From positions 1-51,107 of the forward strand of contig CAJWDT010000007.1 in NCBI GenBank assembly GCA_913031395.1: a DNA stretch of 51,107 nt, read 5' to 3'. This document shows, in pieces, positions 1 to 10,339 of this stretch. The notes beneath the pieces were generated by a model that was not told the origin of the DNA, made no database searches, and saw only the letters and a list, made by a program, of their open reading frames with translations. How positions within the stretch are numbered: the first letter of the stretch is position 1; each line of letters opens with the position of its first letter. The DNA is from an uncultured Gammaproteobacteria bacterium. GTDB lineage: Bacteria; Pseudomonadota; Gammaproteobacteria; Magnimaribacterales; Magnimaribacteraceae. Made by a program: the position numbers and the translations under genes.

Positions 1-786
1 AAATCTTGGGCGGCTGGAGACGCTACGAGTAGAGCTTTGCAGTTGGTTCTATTAACTCAAAAAGGCCAAATTGGTTATCCAAGCGTCCTTACTGCACCAA
101 CTTGGGGTTTTTATGATGTTCAATTTAAAGGCAATTCATTTAGTCTTCCAAGAGAGTTTGATTCTTATGTGATGGAAAATGTTCTATTTAAGATTTCATT
201 TCCAGCAGAATTCCACGCTCAAACAGCTGTTGAGGCTGCAGTCACACTACATGGCCAGATCAAGGATAGATTAGATGATATCGATAAGATTCTTATCTCA
301 ACTCATGAGTCAGCTATTAGAATAATCAGCAAAGAAGGAACTTTAAACAACCCTGCAGATAGAGACCACTGTCTTCAATACATGACCGCAATAGGACTTT
401 TAAAGGGTGATTTAATTGCAGAAGATTACGAAGATGATGTCGCATCTGATCCAAGAGTTGATCAGCTTAGAGAGAAAATGGTAATAGAAGAAGATACAAG
501 ATATTCGAAAGAGTATTTAGAATCTGATAAAAGATCAATATCTAACGCGATTCAGATATTCTTTAACGATGGTTCATCGACTGAAAAAATTGAAGTTGAA
601 TATCCAATAGGCCATAGAAGAAGAAGAGAGCAAGGCATTCCATTATTAGTAGAAAAATTTGAAAGAAACCTCAAAACCCAATTTTCAGAGGCTAGAGTAG
701 AATCAATATTGAGTCTTTGTTCTAATCAAAAGTCGCTAGAACAGACCTCAGTTACAGATTTTATGAATTTAATGGTTGCTGAATAA
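1..786 (+). CDS. prpD: 2-methylcitrate dehydratase PrpD (3' part, 5' end outside window)
   Basis: The reading frame is open from base 1 and reads KSWAAGDATSRA before the first possible internal start, so this is the C-terminal ~261 codons of a longer gene; the TTG at 37 is not the true start. PrpD dehydrates 2-methylcitrate to 2-methyl-cis-aconitate in the methylcitrate cycle, which disposes of propionyl-CoA. Recognisable MmgE/PrpD stretches are KSWAAGDATSR, GYPSVLTAPTWGFYDV, SYVMENVLFKISFPAEFHAQ, NNPADRDHCLQYM and EYPIGHRRRR, all close to what I recall of E. coli PrpD (about 483 aa). The C-terminus is intact. prpB and prpC, if present, would lie upstream outside the window. Confidence 0.93.
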   Translation, partial: KSWAAGDATSRALQLVLLTQKGQIGYPSVLTAPTWGFYDVQFKGNSFSLPREFDSYVMENVLFKISFPAEFHAQTAVEAAVTLHGQIKDRLDDIDKILISTHESAIRIISKEGTLNNPADRDHCLQYMTAIGLLKGDLIAEDYEDDVASDPRVDQLREKMVIEEDTRYSKEYLESDKRSISNAIQIFFNDGSSTEKIEVEYPIGHRRRREQGIPLLVEKFERNLKTQFSEARVESILSLCSNQKSLEQTSVTDFMNLMVAE

Positions 787-805
787 GATATTTCATTAAA
801 GTGTC

Positions 806-1318
806 ATGAATTATTTAGAGAATTTATTAGAAAAATCTATATTCGCCAGTAGGTGGCTACTGGCACCTATTTATATAGTGCTTTCAATCTCTCTCTTTTT
901 TATAACTGTTAAGGTAATTCAAGAGTTAATTTATTTTGCTCCTATACTCTTATCAATAGACTTAAAAGATATGATGTTGTTTGTACTTCATGTTGTTGAT
1001 CTGGCGCTTATTGCTAATTTAGTCCTTATGATAATCTTTGCAGGCTACGAGAATTTTGTTTCAAAAATTTCTGTAGCAGACGAGAGTGAAGACAAACCAA
1101 GCTGGATGGGAAAAACTGATTTTGGTGATTTGAAATTAAAATTAGTAGCTTCAATTGTAGCCATTTCTGGAATCAATCTTTTAGAAACATTTATGGATAT
1201 TTCTGAAGTATCGGATAGAGAAATTCAATGGATGATTATCATTCATGTGGTATTTATTTTCTCAGGGCTTCTATTGGCCTTAATGGATTATTTTTCTCCA
1301 AAATCCGCCAAAGATTAA
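806..1318 (+). CDS. YqhA / UPF0114 (TIGR00645) family inner-membrane protein
   Basis: A 170-aa integral membrane protein. The N-terminus (ENLLEKSIFASRWLLAPIY) and the stretch VVDLALIANLVLMIIFAGYENFVSKI are characteristic of the UPF0114/YqhA family. Three to four hydrophobic segments are visible, at about 18-42, 56-82, 110-128 and 140-163. The molecular function of the family is not established. It starts 19 nt after prpD and may be co-transcribed with it, but nothing else links the two. Confidence 0.85.
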   Translation: MNYLENLLEKSIFASRWLLAPIYIVLSISLFFITVKVIQELIYFAPILLSIDLKDMMLFVLHVVDLALIANLVLMIIFAGYENFVSKISVADESEDKPSWMGKTDFGDLKLKLVASIVAISGINLLETFMDISEVSDREIQWMIIIHVVFIFSGLLLALMDYFSPKSAKD

Positions 1319-1345
1319 ACTTTTAGTTTTTCGCATTAAAATCAA

Positions 1346-2569
1346 ATGAAATATGATGTTGTTGTACTTGGTGCAGGGGCAGCAGGCCTTATGGCGGCTA
1401 TAACTGCTGCTTCAAGAAAAAAAAGTGTATTGGTTATAGAAAGGTCCAATAAGGTTGGAAAAAAAATTCTTATGTCTGGTGGAGGGCGTTGCAACTTTAC
1501 GAATACAGATTTGGAATTTGATAATTTTCTTTCTAAGAATAAACATTTTTGTAAATCAGCCCTTTCTAGATACACCGCTTGGGATTTTATTGATCTTGTA
1601 AAAAAACATCAGATTGAGTTTGAAGAACGAAAACATAATCAATTATTTTGTATTCATTCGGCTAAAGATATTGTGAAAATGCTTCTTAAAGAATGCGAAC
1701 TCAATAACGTAGAAATAATAAAAAACACAGAAATCACTTCAGTTTCTAATTTAGAAACTGAAATAACAGATTATTATAAATTTAGAGTTAAAGGGCATGA
1801 ACATAGTAGTGACGAAAACTCTTTCAAAATTGATTGTAAGTCTTTAATCGTTGCTACTGGGGCACTTTCTGTACCAACTTTAGGAGGTAGCGACTTTGGA
1901 TATAGGCTTGCTGAGCAATTTCATATGCCTATCGCTATGCTCAGTGCAGGTCTAGTTCCTTTTATGTATAGCGACTCTTTAAAACCATTTTGTGAGAAGC
2001 TCTCTGGAATTTCTACTGATGCAGAAGTAAGTTGTAGTAATAAATCTTTTAGAGAAAATATATTATTTACTCATAGAGGTATGAGTGGTCCTGCAATATT
2101 ACAAATATCTAATTACTGGAAACCCGGAATGGAAATAATTATTGACTTACTTCCGGGTAGAAATATATCTAAAGAGCTTATAGAGCAAAAAAGAAGTAAA
2201 AATAAATCTTTAATTAGAAATTACTTATCATCCTTTTTAAGTAAGTCACTTACGATAGAGTTACAAAATCTCCTTTGGAAGGAGTTAGCTGATACTCCCT
2301 TAAACCATATTGCTGATAATCATTTGAAATGTATAGGTGATACATTGAATCAATGGAAGATAAAACCCTCTTCTACTGAAGGTTACAGAACTGCTGAGGT
2401 CACTTTAGGCGGTATAGACACTAATTTTATTAACTCTCAAACAATGGAAGTAAATCATCAAGAAGGGCTCTATTTTGTAGGAGAGCTTTTGGATGTTACC
2501 GGACATTTGGGCGGTTTTAATTTCCAGTGGGCTTGGTCATCAGGCTACTGTGCTGGACTGGTAGCTTAG
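1346..2569 (+). CDS. BaiN/HI0933-type NAD(P)/FAD-dependent oxidoreductase
   Basis: A 407-aa flavoprotein of the HI0933/YhiN/BaiN family. The N-terminal Rossmann dinucleotide motif GAGAAG is at residues 9-14, followed by the family signature SGGGRCNFTN near 44-53. The C-terminal FAD-contact region GELLDVTGHLGGFNFQWAWSSG lies near 377-398. Length matches the family (about 390-415). Substrate is unknown for most members; BaiN in gut bacteria acts in bile acid metabolism, which should not be carried over here. It ends one base before the convergent HAD gene. Confidence 0.88.
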   Translation: MKYDVVVLGAGAAGLMAAITAASRKKSVLVIERSNKVGKKILMSGGGRCNFTNTDLEFDNFLSKNKHFCKSALSRYTAWDFIDLVKKHQIEFEERKHNQLFCIHSAKDIVKMLLKECELNNVEIIKNTEITSVSNLETEITDYYKFRVKGHEHSSDENSFKIDCKSLIVATGALSVPTLGGSDFGYRLAEQFHMPIAMLSAGLVPFMYSDSLKPFCEKLSGISTDAEVSCSNKSFRENILFTHRGMSGPAILQISNYWKPGMEIIIDLLPGRNISKELIEQKRSKNKSLIRNYLSSFLSKSLTIELQNLLWKELADTPLNHIADNHLKCIGDTLNQWKIKPSSTEGYRTAEVTLGGIDTNFINSQTMEVNHQEGLYFVGELLDVTGHLGGFNFQWAWSSGYCAGLVA

Positions 2570-2570
2570 A

Positions 2571-3209
2571 CTAGAATATTTCGTAGTCTAAATAAGATTG
2601 AAGCTCACTTAAGGCCTTATCGGGATCAATCACCTTAATAGTAGTCATTCCCAATTCTTTAGCCGGCTTTAGATTTATTCCAAGATCATCTAGAAATATG
2701 GCTTCGTTAGGTTCTATTCCTGCTCTTGTGCAAGCCAATAAATAGAAATTAGGATCTGGTTTTCTAACATTTTCTTTGCTTGATTCAACAACAAAATCAA
2801 ATAGTTTCATTACCTCGTCATGCTTCCCGGATGCGGATACATTGCCTGCAAACTCTTCATCCATGGCTTGAATATTATTTGTCAAACAAGCTTGTATCAT
2901 TTTATTCTTTATGATTTTTAAAGCATTAATCATTTGAGGTCTTACCTCGCCTTTCAAGAGAGCGATGACTTCTTTTCCAGGGACTGCATGACCAAGATTT
3001 TGGCTTTCTTCTAAAAAAAGTTCATCAAATTTTTTAAGATCTACTTCACTCCTTTCAAGCTTTGCCCAAGCATTATTATTAGGATTTGTAGAATTGACAG
3101 TTCTTAAAAAATTTTCAGGGAGATCATTATCATTTTCATATCTATTAAAGGATTCAAAAGGACTTGAAGTAATGACACCACCAAAATCCCAAAATACTGC
3201 TTTTATCAT
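2571..3209 (-). CDS. HAD-IA family hydrolase (phosphatase-like)
   Basis: A 212-aa HAD-superfamily protein. Motif I is FWDFGGVI, giving the nucleophile Asp8; the usual second Asp of DxD is replaced by Gly, as in the YihX/epoxide-hydrolase-N-domain branch. Motif II Asn/Thr is in ACLTNN near 107, motif III Lys is in RKPDPNFY near 149, and motif IV is FLDDLGINL near 172-175. It probably hydrolyses a small phosphorylated substrate; which one cannot be told. It is convergent with the flavoprotein gene and divergent from aroC. Confidence 0.8.
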   Translation of the reverse strand: MIKAVFWDFGGVITSSPFESFNRYENDNDLPENFLRTVNSTNPNNNAWAKLERSEVDLKKFDELFLEESQNLGHAVPGKEVIALLKGEVRPQMINALKIIKNKMIQACLTNNIQAMDEEFAGNVSASGKHDEVMKLFDFVVESSKENVRKPDPNFYLLACTRAGIEPNEAIFLDDLGINLKPAKELGMTTIKVIDPDKALSELQSYLDYEIF

Positions 3210-3293
3210 AAAAATTCTCAGATTATTTTAGAGAATTATATTTGAGTTTTATAAATAAATATTAAATTTAATACCCAAAATGTTTAAAAATTC

Positions 3294-3299
3294 TATAAT
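3294..3299 (+). promoter_or_regulatory. Probable -10 element of the aroC/leu/trp block
   Basis: A perfect TATAAT hexamer 31 nt before the aroC ATG, in the 121-nt divergent gap with the HAD gene. No good -35 hexamer is visible. On the opposite strand a TATAAT (3235-3240) lies 26 nt before the HAD start and could serve that gene. Both are inferred from motif and position only, in AT-rich DNA where chance matches are common. Confidence 0.4.
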
Positions 3300-3330
3300 C
3301 GCACACCCTAAAACGTATTAAGATAGAAAA

Positions 3331-4419
3331 ATGTCAGGAAACTCTTTTGGAAGGTCTTTTGTCGTGACTACATTCGGAGAGAGTCACGGGGCTGCTCTTG
3401 GATGTATTATTGACGGTTGCCCGCCTGGATTGGAGATATCTGAAGCAGATATTCAAAAGGAATTAGACAAAAGGAAGCCCGGCTCCTCTAAATATACCAC
3501 TCAAAGAAAAGAAGATGATGAAGTAGAAATCCTTTCAGGTGTGTTTGAAGGTAAAACCACTGGAACACCTATAGGGCTCGTTATCAGAAATAACGATCAG
3601 AAATCTAAGGATTATGATGATCTTAAGGATACATTCAGGCCTTCTCATGCTGATTATGTATACTCAAAGAAGTACGGTTTTAGAGATCACAGAGGAGGTG
3701 GAAGATCTTCAGCACGAGAGACTGCCATGCGTGTTGCGGCAGGTGCAGTAGCAAAGAAATATCTCAGTGAGCATCTAAATATTCAAATTACAGGTTATTT
3801 ATCTCAGATTGGACCTATTAAAATTAACAATTTTGATAAAAAAGAAATAAATAAGAATCCTTTCTTTTGTCCCGATACAAACATTTTAAAAGATATCGAA
3901 AAACTAATAGACAAACTTAGAAAAGAGGGTGACTCTACAGGAGCTCGGATAGAGGTTTCCGTCTCCAACATGCCTGTAGGTCTTGGCGAACCTGTTTTTG
4001 ACAAACTTGAAGCCGATTTAGCTAAAGCAATGATGAGTATAAATGCTGTTAAAGGTTTTGAGCTCGGAGGAGGTTTTTCTTTAGTTGACTCAAAAGGTTC
4101 GGAATCTAGAGATGAAATGAGTCCAGAGGGTTATTTATCAAATAATTCAGGCGGTATTTCAGGTGGTATAAGCACAGGACAAGATGTTAAATTATCTATT
4201 GCGCTCAAACCTACATCAAGTATCAATAAAGAGGGTCTGACTATAAATAGCTTAGGTCAGTCTGAGCAAATTCAAGTCAAAGGTAGGCATGATCCTTGCG
4301 TTGGAATAAGAGCTACACCTATCGCTGAAGCAATGGCTTCTCTAGTTATTTTGGATCATTTTTTAAGAAATAGAGCTCAAAATGCTGATGTTGTAACTGA
4401 CATTCCAGACATTTCATAG
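3331..4419 (+). CDS. aroC: Chorismate synthase
   Basis: A 362-aa chorismate synthase, which makes chorismate from EPSP using reduced FMN as the last shikimate-pathway step. Family motifs are [12 protein letters not shown] near 13-24, [14 protein letters not shown] near 104-117, [16 protein letters not shown] near 118-133 and [13 protein letters not shown] near 318-330. Full length. First gene of a long co-directional block; leuC follows at about 10 nt. Chorismate feeds the trp genes further down the same block. Confidence 0.97.
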   Translation: MSGNSFGRSFVVTTFGESHGAALGCIIDGCPPGLEISEADIQKELDKRKPGSSKYTTQRKEDDEVEILSGVFEGKTTGTPIGLVIRNNDQKSKDYDDLKDTFRPSHADYVYSKKYGFRDHRGGGRSSARETAMRVAAGAVAKKYLSEHLNIQITGYLSQIGPIKINNFDKKEINKNPFFCPDTNILKDIEKLIDKLRKEGDSTGARIEVSVSNMPVGLGEPVFDKLEADLAKAMMSINAVKGFELGGGFSLVDSKGSESRDEMSPEGYLSNNSGGISGGISTGQDVKLSIALKPTSSINKEGLTINSLGQSEQIQVKGRHDPCVGIRATPIAEAMASLVILDHFLRNRAQNADVVTDIPDIS

Positions 4420-4429
4420 TTTCTTGATT

Positions 4430-5821
4430 ATGCCAAATACTTTATACGATAAGTTGTGGAATCTTCATGAGGTTGATCTAAGGGCAGATGGAACATATCT
4501 ACTTTACATAGACAGGCACCTTATTCATGAAGTCACTTCACCTCAGGCATTTGAGGGTCTTAAATTGGCTGGACGCAAGCCTTGGAGAATATCAGCAAAT
4601 ATAGCTACACCTGATCACAATGTCCCTACAACAAACAGATCTAAAGGATTAGAAGGTATAGATGACGAGGTTTCAAAATTGCAGGTTATTACCTTAGATG
4701 ATAATTGCAAGGAACACGAAATTTTACAATTTGATATTAACGATCATAGACAAGGTATTGTTCATGTTGTTGGTCCTGAGCAAGGATTAACCTTGCCTGG
4801 CATGACCATTGTTTGTGGTGATTCTCATACATCTACTCATGGAGCTTTGGCTACGCTTTCAATGGGTATTGGAACTTCTGAAGTCGAGCATGTACTCGCT
4901 ACTCAGTGTTTAAAAACTTCAAAATTAAAAAATATGAGGGTAGTGATATCTGGTGAATTACAAAAAGGTGTAACTGCAAAGGATGTAACGCTAGCTGTAA
5001 TAGGAAAGATAGGAACTGCTGGAGGTACAGGATATGCAATTGAATATGCAGGTTCTGTTATTGAAAATATGTCGATCGAAGGTCGAATGACGGTATGTAA
5101 TATGGCAATTGAAGCTGGAGCAAGAGCTGGCTTAGTCGCTTATGATCTCACAACTGAAAAGTACATAGAAAATAGACCTTTTGCTCCATCCGGAGATCAA
5201 TGGATTCAAGCTACCAAACAATGGAGTCAACTAGTGAGTGATGATAATGCTTTTTTTGATCATGAAATAACAATTGATGGATCTTCCATAGCCCCTCAAG
5301 TGACTTGGGGTACATCTCCAGAGATGGTTAGCGATATTGACGGGTTAATTCCTGAATCTACTAGCGATTCGATAAAACACGCACTGGAATATATGAATCT
5401 TGAGTCAGGTAAGAAAATCAAAGATATACAATTAGACCAAGTTTTCATTGGCTCTTGTACAAATTCTAGAATTGAGGATTTAAGAGAGGCTGCAAAAATT
5501 TTAGAAGGAAAAAAAGTCTCAGATTCTATCAAAAGAGCAATAGTTGTCCCTGGGTCCGGTTTGGTTTCTGATCAAGCTATAAGAGAAGGGTTGGATAAGA
5601 TATTCATAGAATCTGGATTTGAATGGAGAGCTCCAGGGTGTTCAATGTGTTTGGCTATGAACCCTGATCAGCTAGGAGATGGAGAGCATTGTGCATCTAC
5701 ATCAAATAGAAATTTTGAAGGCAGACAGGGCTATGGTGGCAGAACTCATCTCGTCTCACCGGCTACAGCTGCTGCTTCCTCCATAGAAGGAAGTTTTGTT
5801 GATGTTAGGGAATATCTGTAA
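4430..5821 (+). CDS. leuC: 3-isopropylmalate dehydratase large subunit
   Basis: The large subunit of isopropylmalate isomerase in leucine synthesis, 463 aa. The [4Fe-4S] cysteines are Cys343 (IGSCTNSR), Cys404 and Cys407 ([10 protein letters not shown]). The substrate region [10 protein letters not shown] is present. ATG 4430 ([11 protein letters not shown]) was preferred to an in-frame TTG six bases upstream, because family members start close to the TLYDK segment. It ends by overlapping the leuD start by one base (TAATG), which suggests translational coupling of the two subunits. Confidence 0.97.
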   Translation: MPNTLYDKLWNLHEVDLRADGTYLLYIDRHLIHEVTSPQAFEGLKLAGRKPWRISANIATPDHNVPTTNRSKGLEGIDDEVSKLQVITLDDNCKEHEILQFDINDHRQGIVHVVGPEQGLTLPGMTIVCGDSHTSTHGALATLSMGIGTSEVEHVLATQCLKTSKLKNMRVVISGELQKGVTAKDVTLAVIGKIGTAGGTGYAIEYAGSVIENMSIEGRMTVCNMAIEAGARAGLVAYDLTTEKYIENRPFAPSGDQWIQATKQWSQLVSDDNAFFDHEITIDGSSIAPQVTWGTSPEMVSDIDGLIPESTSDSIKHALEYMNLESGKKIKDIQLDQVFIGSCTNSRIEDLREAAKILEGKKVSDSIKRAIVVPGSGLVSDQAIREGLDKIFIESGFEWRAPGCSMCLAMNPDQLGDGEHCASTSNRNFEGRQGYGGRTHLVSPATAAASSIEGSFVDVREYL

Positions 5822-6474
5822 TGAAAAATACCATAACGTTCCATACTGGACAGGCGGTGCCTCTCGATAGAGATAATGTAGATACAGATCAAATCATCCC
5901 CAAGCAGTTCCTAAAATCAATCAAAAAAAGTGGCTTTGGAGAAAACTTATTTGATGCTTGGAGATATGAAGATGAAGGTTTTCCTGGTCAAGATGTTAGT
6001 AAAAGAAAATTAAGTGAAAATTTTATCTTAAATCAATCCAGATTCTTAGATTCGGACATACTTATAAGTAAAAAGAATTTCGGTTGTGGGTCAAGCAGGG
6101 AGCATGCTGTTTGGTCTTTAATGGATTATGGTTTTAGGGTTGTAATTGCAGAGAGTTTTGCAGATATTTTTTATAATAATTGCTTTAATAATGGGCTGCT
6201 TCCTATAGTTTTGTCTAGTAATGAAATTGATAAACTATTAGCACTCTCTCACGAGAGAAAGATCATTGAGATTGATTTAGAGAATCAAGTCATATTTTCA
6301 GAAGATAGCCAAGTAGCTCAATTTGAAATTGATCCATTTAGAAAAAAATGCATTCTTGAAGGATTAGATGAAATAGGACTGAGCTTAACCCATTCAGAAC
6401 AAATAAAAGAATTTGAGAAAAAGAGAGCATTAGACTCCCCTTGGATTTTTATAAATGAGAAAAAAAATGGATAA
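5821..6474 (+). CDS. leuD: 3-isopropylmalate dehydratase small subunit
   Basis: A 217-aa small (swivel-domain) subunit partnering LeuC. Motifs are [13 protein letters not shown] near 20-32, [15 protein letters not shown] near 87-101 and the [16 protein letters not shown] segment near 115-130. Length is normal for the bacterial form (about 200-215). Its 3' end overlaps the leuB start by 8 nt (ATGGATAA). Confidence 0.97.
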   Translation: MKNTITFHTGQAVPLDRDNVDTDQIIPKQFLKSIKKSGFGENLFDAWRYEDEGFPGQDVSKRKLSENFILNQSRFLDSDILISKKNFGCGSSREHAVWSLMDYGFRVVIAESFADIFYNNCFNNGLLPIVLSSNEIDKLLALSHERKIIEIDLENQVIFSEDSQVAQFEIDPFRKKCILEGLDEIGLSLTHSEQIKEFEKKRALDSPWIFINEKKNG

Positions 6475-7540
6475 GCTCAAACAAATTCTTATATTGCCTG
6501 GTGATGGCATCGGACCTGAAGTTTGTGATGAAGCTAGAAAAGTTTTAATACATGTTAACGAAGTCTATAACTTAGGAATAATTCATAAAGAGGCCGCAGT
6601 AGGAGGCATAGCTTATGATACTTTTGGCAAGCCTCTTCCAGATGAAACATTAGAAGCTGCTAGAGACTCTGATGCAATTTTATTAGGAGCCGTAGGGGGT
6701 CCAGCTTGGGATAATTTAGATTATCAACTTCGTCCGGAGAGGGCCTTGTTAGGGCTTAGAGCGGAACTAGATTTATTTGCAAATTTAAGACCTGCCATTT
6801 TATCAAAGCATCTTTCTGATTCATCTTCTCTTAGGGCTGAAAAAGTTCAAGATTTAGATCTGCTTATTGTCAGGGAGCTTACAGGCGGTATTTATTTTGG
6901 AGAGCCAAGAGGAAGGTCTGAAGATGATCAATCTGCTTTTAATACCATGGTATATAACAGGAATGAAATCGAAAGAATTGGCAGAGTGGCTTTCGAGGCC
7001 GCACAAAAGAGAAATAAAACTTTATGCTCTGTTGATAAAGCAAATGTATTAGAAGTAAGTGTTTTATGGAGAGATGTTATTACTAATATTTCCAAGGATT
7101 ATCCGGAAGTAGAGTTATCTCATATGCTTGTGGATAATGCTGCGATGCAATTGGTAAGAGATCCAAAACAGTTTGATGTCATGGTTACAGGCAATCTTTT
7201 TGGGGATATTCTTTCTGATATCGCAGCAATGTTAACAGGCTCTATAGGGATGTTGCCCTCAGCTTCATTAAACTCTAATAATCAAGGTATGTATGAACCA
7301 GTGCACGGATCTGCCCCAGATATTGCTGGGCAAGGATTGGCAAATCCAATTGCTGCAATTTTATCTTTAGCCATGATGCTAAAGTATAGTTTCAATGAAA
7401 ATAAGGCATCTGCATCAATTGAACATGCTGTTGAAACAGTTTTATCTGAGGGTTATAGGACAAATGATTTAGAGGGAAATGACGACAAAAAACTCTCTAC
7501 TTCTCAAATGGGATCTAAAATAATTGAGAGACTTAATTAA
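6467..7540 (+). CDS. leuB: 3-isopropylmalate dehydrogenase
   Basis: NAD-dependent oxidative decarboxylase of leucine synthesis, 357 aa from the ATG at 6467. The N-terminus [11 protein letters not shown], the substrate-binding [14 protein letters not shown], and the metal and cofactor segments [14 protein letters not shown] and [14 protein letters not shown] are all present. An in-frame ATG at 6455 would add MRKK; 6467 is preferred because it gives the compact 8-nt overlap with leuD and a normal family N-terminus. asd follows one base after the stop. Confidence 0.96.
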   Translation: MDKLKQILILPGDGIGPEVCDEARKVLIHVNEVYNLGIIHKEAAVGGIAYDTFGKPLPDETLEAARDSDAILLGAVGGPAWDNLDYQLRPERALLGLRAELDLFANLRPAILSKHLSDSSSLRAEKVQDLDLLIVRELTGGIYFGEPRGRSEDDQSAFNTMVYNRNEIERIGRVAFEAAQKRNKTLCSVDKANVLEVSVLWRDVITNISKDYPEVELSHMLVDNAAMQLVRDPKQFDVMVTGNLFGDILSDIAAMLTGSIGMLPSASLNSNNQGMYEPVHGSAPDIAGQGLANPIAAILSLAMMLKYSFNENKASASIEHAVETVLSEGYRTNDLEGNDDKKLSTSQMGSKIIERLN

Positions 7541-7541
7541 A

Positions 7542-8552
7542 ATGAAAAGGAATGCAAGAAAGATAGCTGTTGCAGGAGCTACAGGAATGGTCGGACAAGC
7601 CTTTTTAAGGCTTCTTGAAGATAAATTCACCGATGCTGAAATTGTATTATTAGCTAGTAAAAAATCCGAAGGGAAAAAAGTTTATTTCAGAAATAAAGAC
7701 TATGTTATCCAAAATCTCTCTGATTATGATTTTACTGATACAGATTTGGCACTTTTTTCTGCCGGAGCTTCTGTTTCAAAAGAATTCGCTCCCATAGCAG
7801 TTTCTCAAGGTTGTGTAGTAGTCGATAATTCTTCTTGTTTCCGTTACGAAGAGAATATTCCTTTGATTGTTCCTGAAGTCAATGGATATGAGCTAAATGA
7901 TTATAAGCAACCAGGAATTATTGCGAATCCTAATTGCTCGACTATCCAGATGTTAGTGGCATTAAAGCCAATTCATGACGAATTTAATATAAAGAGAATT
8001 GATGTTACAACCCTACAAGCAGTCTCTGGTACGGGCAAAGAGGCAACAGAAGAACTTATAAGTCAATTAGATGCTTATCAAGGTAGTAGTGATCAATCTG
8101 TGGCTATATATCCTAAACAGATAGCAAATAATGTTCTTCCTCATTGTGATGTATTCGAAAGTAATCGATATACAAAAGAGGAGAATAAATTGCTAAAAGA
8201 AACTCATAAAATTCTTGATCCTGATATTCAAGTCGCCGCTACTTGTGTAAGGGTGCCTGTATTAAATGGTCACTCAGAATCTATTCACATAAAATCGGAG
8301 AAGCCTCTTACAGAAAAAGCTGTTGTAGAACTTTTAAAAAATGCTCCAGGAATATCTTTAAGTTACGGTACTGGAAAAGATGATTATCCCACGGCTGCAA
8401 CTGATGGAGACGGAGATAATCTTGTCCATGTTGGAAGAGTCAGACAGGACTTATGGAGTGATCGAAGAATAAATTTATGGGTTGTAGCAGACAATTTACT
8501 AAAAGGCGCTGCTTTGAATAGCATACAAATAGCTGAATTGATCTTTGAATAA
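7542..8552 (+). CDS. asd: Aspartate-semialdehyde dehydrogenase
   Basis: A 336-aa NADPH-dependent enzyme that reduces aspartyl phosphate to the semialdehyde for Lys/Met/Thr/DAP synthesis. The Rossmann motif AVAGATGMVGQAFL is N-terminal, and the catalytic Cys132 lies in NPNCSTIQM. ATG 7542 is chosen over an in-frame TTG at 7524 that would run into leuB. The enzyme acts after aspartate kinase, encoded at 39371 in the same window. leuB-asd-fimV-truA is the standard order in Pseudomonas-like genomes. Confidence 0.96.
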   Translation: MKRNARKIAVAGATGMVGQAFLRLLEDKFTDAEIVLLASKKSEGKKVYFRNKDYVIQNLSDYDFTDTDLALFSAGASVSKEFAPIAVSQGCVVVDNSSCFRYEENIPLIVPEVNGYELNDYKQPGIIANPNCSTIQMLVALKPIHDEFNIKRIDVTTLQAVSGTGKEATEELISQLDAYQGSSDQSVAIYPKQIANNVLPHCDVFESNRYTKEENKLLKETHKILDPDIQVAATCVRVPVLNGHSESIHIKSEKPLTEKAVVELLKNAPGISLSYGTGKDDYPTAATDGDGDNLVHVGRVRQDLWSDRRINLWVVADNLLKGAALNSIQIAELIFE

Positions 8553-8559
8553 ACAGTGA

Positions 8560-8895
8560 ATGGAAAATCTTTTATTAAGTTTAGAAACTGAATTTTTCTT
8601 TTTGACAGGAGTTTATCTTGAGGGTGTAAGCGGGCTTATTCTCGGCGTTATTATTTTTTGTCTGATACTGGCTCTAATAAGGTACGAGGGTAAAAAAGAA
8701 GTCCCTAATATAAATGTCGATATTTCTAATGAAATAGGTGATGAGAGAAAAGCTAAGATCAATTTGTCCAGAAGCTTAATAGAGATGGATCAAAAAGATG
8801 AAGCTCAAAAGCTTCTAAATCAATTGCTAGAAGATAATCCTTCTCAAGAAGAAAAACAAACTGTCCTTAGCTTACTGAATAAAATAAATATATAG
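8560..8895 (+). CDS. Miniature FimV-like protein (TM segment plus C-terminal TPR-like motif)
   Basis: A 111-aa protein with one hydrophobic segment near 23-43 (VSGLILGVIIFCLILALIR) and a helical C-terminus near 60-111 (KINLSRSLIEMDQKDEAQKLLNQLL). This C-terminus resembles the conserved FimV C-terminal domain (LARAYIEMGD..GARDLL type). It lies exactly between asd and truA, where fimV sits in many gammaproteobacteria. Typical FimV is 600-900 aa with a periplasmic LysM domain; no LysM or long acidic linker remains here. Position and C-terminus argue for a reduced FimV; its role (pole or peptidoglycan scaffolding) is inference. truA begins immediately after the stop. Confidence 0.6.
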   Translation: MENLLLSLETEFFFLTGVYLEGVSGLILGVIIFCLILALIRYEGKKEVPNINVDISNEIGDERKAKINLSRSLIEMDQKDEAQKLLNQLLEDNPSQEEKQTVLSLLNKINI

Positions 8896-9684
8896 ATGGA
8901 TTTTACAAGAATTGCTCTAGGCATTGAGTATGACGGCACTGACTATTATGGTTTTCAAAAACAAAAAAGTACCAGTAAAACTATTCAAGGACACATTGAT
9001 CAATCAATAAGTAAAGTTGCTAATCATAAAGTTAGAACTTTTTGTAGTGGTAGAACCGATGCAGGAGTACATGCCTGTATGCAAGTAGTTCACTTTGATT
9101 CTCAAGTTCATAGAACTCAAAATGAGTGGGTTAGGGGAATTAATTCTTATCTGCCAAAAGATATTCGTATTTTATGGTCTAAGGAGGTTGATGAATCCTT
9201 TCATGCAAGGTTTTCGGCTAAAAGTAGGACATACCTATTTAATATTTTAAATAGCCCAACTCCATCAGCACTTTGGTCTAAAAGGTCTTTATTTATACCT
9301 CACAAGCTTGATTTAAAAAATATGAAACTTGCATCAAGATATCTAGTCGGAGAACATGATTTCAGCTCATTTAGAGGTTCGGGTTGTCAGTCTAAATCGC
9401 CTATTAGGGATATGCAGGAGATAAAGATCCTAAAAAATAAGAATTTTATCTCGGTAGAGTTAAAGGCAAATGCATTTTTATTACACATGGTTAGGATAAT
9501 TATTGGGACATTAATAATGACAGGCAAAAAAGAAATTACTCCAAAGGAAGTAGATAAAATTTTGAAAGCTAAAAATAGATCAATAGCAGGTAAAACTGTA
9601 AATTCGTCTGGACTTTATTTTTTAGGCCCAGAGTATCCTCAAAAATTTAAAATACCCAAAATCAATTCTGACCTTATTAGGTAA
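8896..9684 (+). CDS. truA: tRNA pseudouridine(38-40) synthase TruA
   Basis: A 262-aa pseudouridine synthase acting on the tRNA anticodon arm. The catalytic Asp55 lies in CSGRTDAGVHA, preceded by the N-terminal IEYDGTDYYGFQ. The second conserved region LLHMVRIIIGTLI is near 195-207. The start abuts the preceding stop directly (TAGATG). Full length. Confidence 0.96.
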   Translation: MDFTRIALGIEYDGTDYYGFQKQKSTSKTIQGHIDQSISKVANHKVRTFCSGRTDAGVHACMQVVHFDSQVHRTQNEWVRGINSYLPKDIRILWSKEVDESFHARFSAKSRTYLFNILNSPTPSALWSKRSLFIPHKLDLKNMKLASRYLVGEHDFSSFRGSGCQSKSPIRDMQEIKILKNKNFISVELKANAFLLHMVRIIIGTLIMTGKKEITPKEVDKILKAKNRSIAGKTVNSSGLYFLGPEYPQKFKIPKINSDLIR

Positions 9685-9715
9685 AATTACTAAATAAATA
9701 TTCTATAATTTTCAT

Positions 9716-10339
9716 ATGGGTACATATATTAAAGTCTGCGGTCTAACGAATACGGAAGATGCCATCATGGCATCTAAATTAAATGTAAATGCTATAGGTT
9801 TTAATTTATTTGAAAAAAGTAAGCGTTATATTAATTTAAATCAGATAACTAAAATAAAAGCAAAACTACCTGATGACATCGAAATATTTTTATTATTTGT
9901 AAATCAACAAAGAGAATTTGTATCGGAGTCTTTAAAGGCTCTTCCCGGAGCAATACCACAGTTTCATGGAGAAGAAACAATCGAATATTGTGAAAGTTTT
10001 AATACTGATTATGTAAAAGCAGTAAGAATATATCCAACCATAGATTTAGAAAAAATAAATCAAGATTATAAAAGTGCTAAAATGTTGATATTAGATAGTT
10101 TTAATGACGATGCATACGGAGGCACAGGTCAAACATTCAATCTCTCTCTGATAGAAGGAAAGATCAACTTACCTTTTCTTGTTGCAGGTGGGATTGATGA
10201 GTCAAACTTTAAGCAAGCTGTCGTGCTAGACAATTGTATTGGCATAGATGTATGTTCCAGTATTGAAGATAAACCAGGAATAAAGAATCATAAAAAATTA
10301 AAAAATTTAGTTAAAAACGTGAGGAGTTTTAATGTCTAA
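9716..10339 (+). CDS. trpF: Phosphoribosylanthranilate isomerase
   Basis: A 207-aa TIM-barrel enzyme of tryptophan synthesis (PRA to CdRP). The catalytic Cys8 is in IKVCGLTN and the catalytic Asp in LILDSFND near 125, followed by YGGTGQTFN. The phosphate-binding region VAGGIDESN is present. It overlaps trpB by 8 nt. truA-trpF-(trpB-trpA)-accD is a common gammaproteobacterial order. Confidence 0.95.
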   Translation: MGTYIKVCGLTNTEDAIMASKLNVNAIGFNLFEKSKRYINLNQITKIKAKLPDDIEIFLLFVNQQREFVSESLKALPGAIPQFHGEETIEYCESFNTDYVKAVRIYPTIDLEKINQDYKSAKMLILDSFNDDAYGGTGQTFNLSLIEGKINLPFLVAGGIDESNFKQAVVLDNCIGIDVCSSIEDKPGIKNHKKLKNLVKNVRSFNV

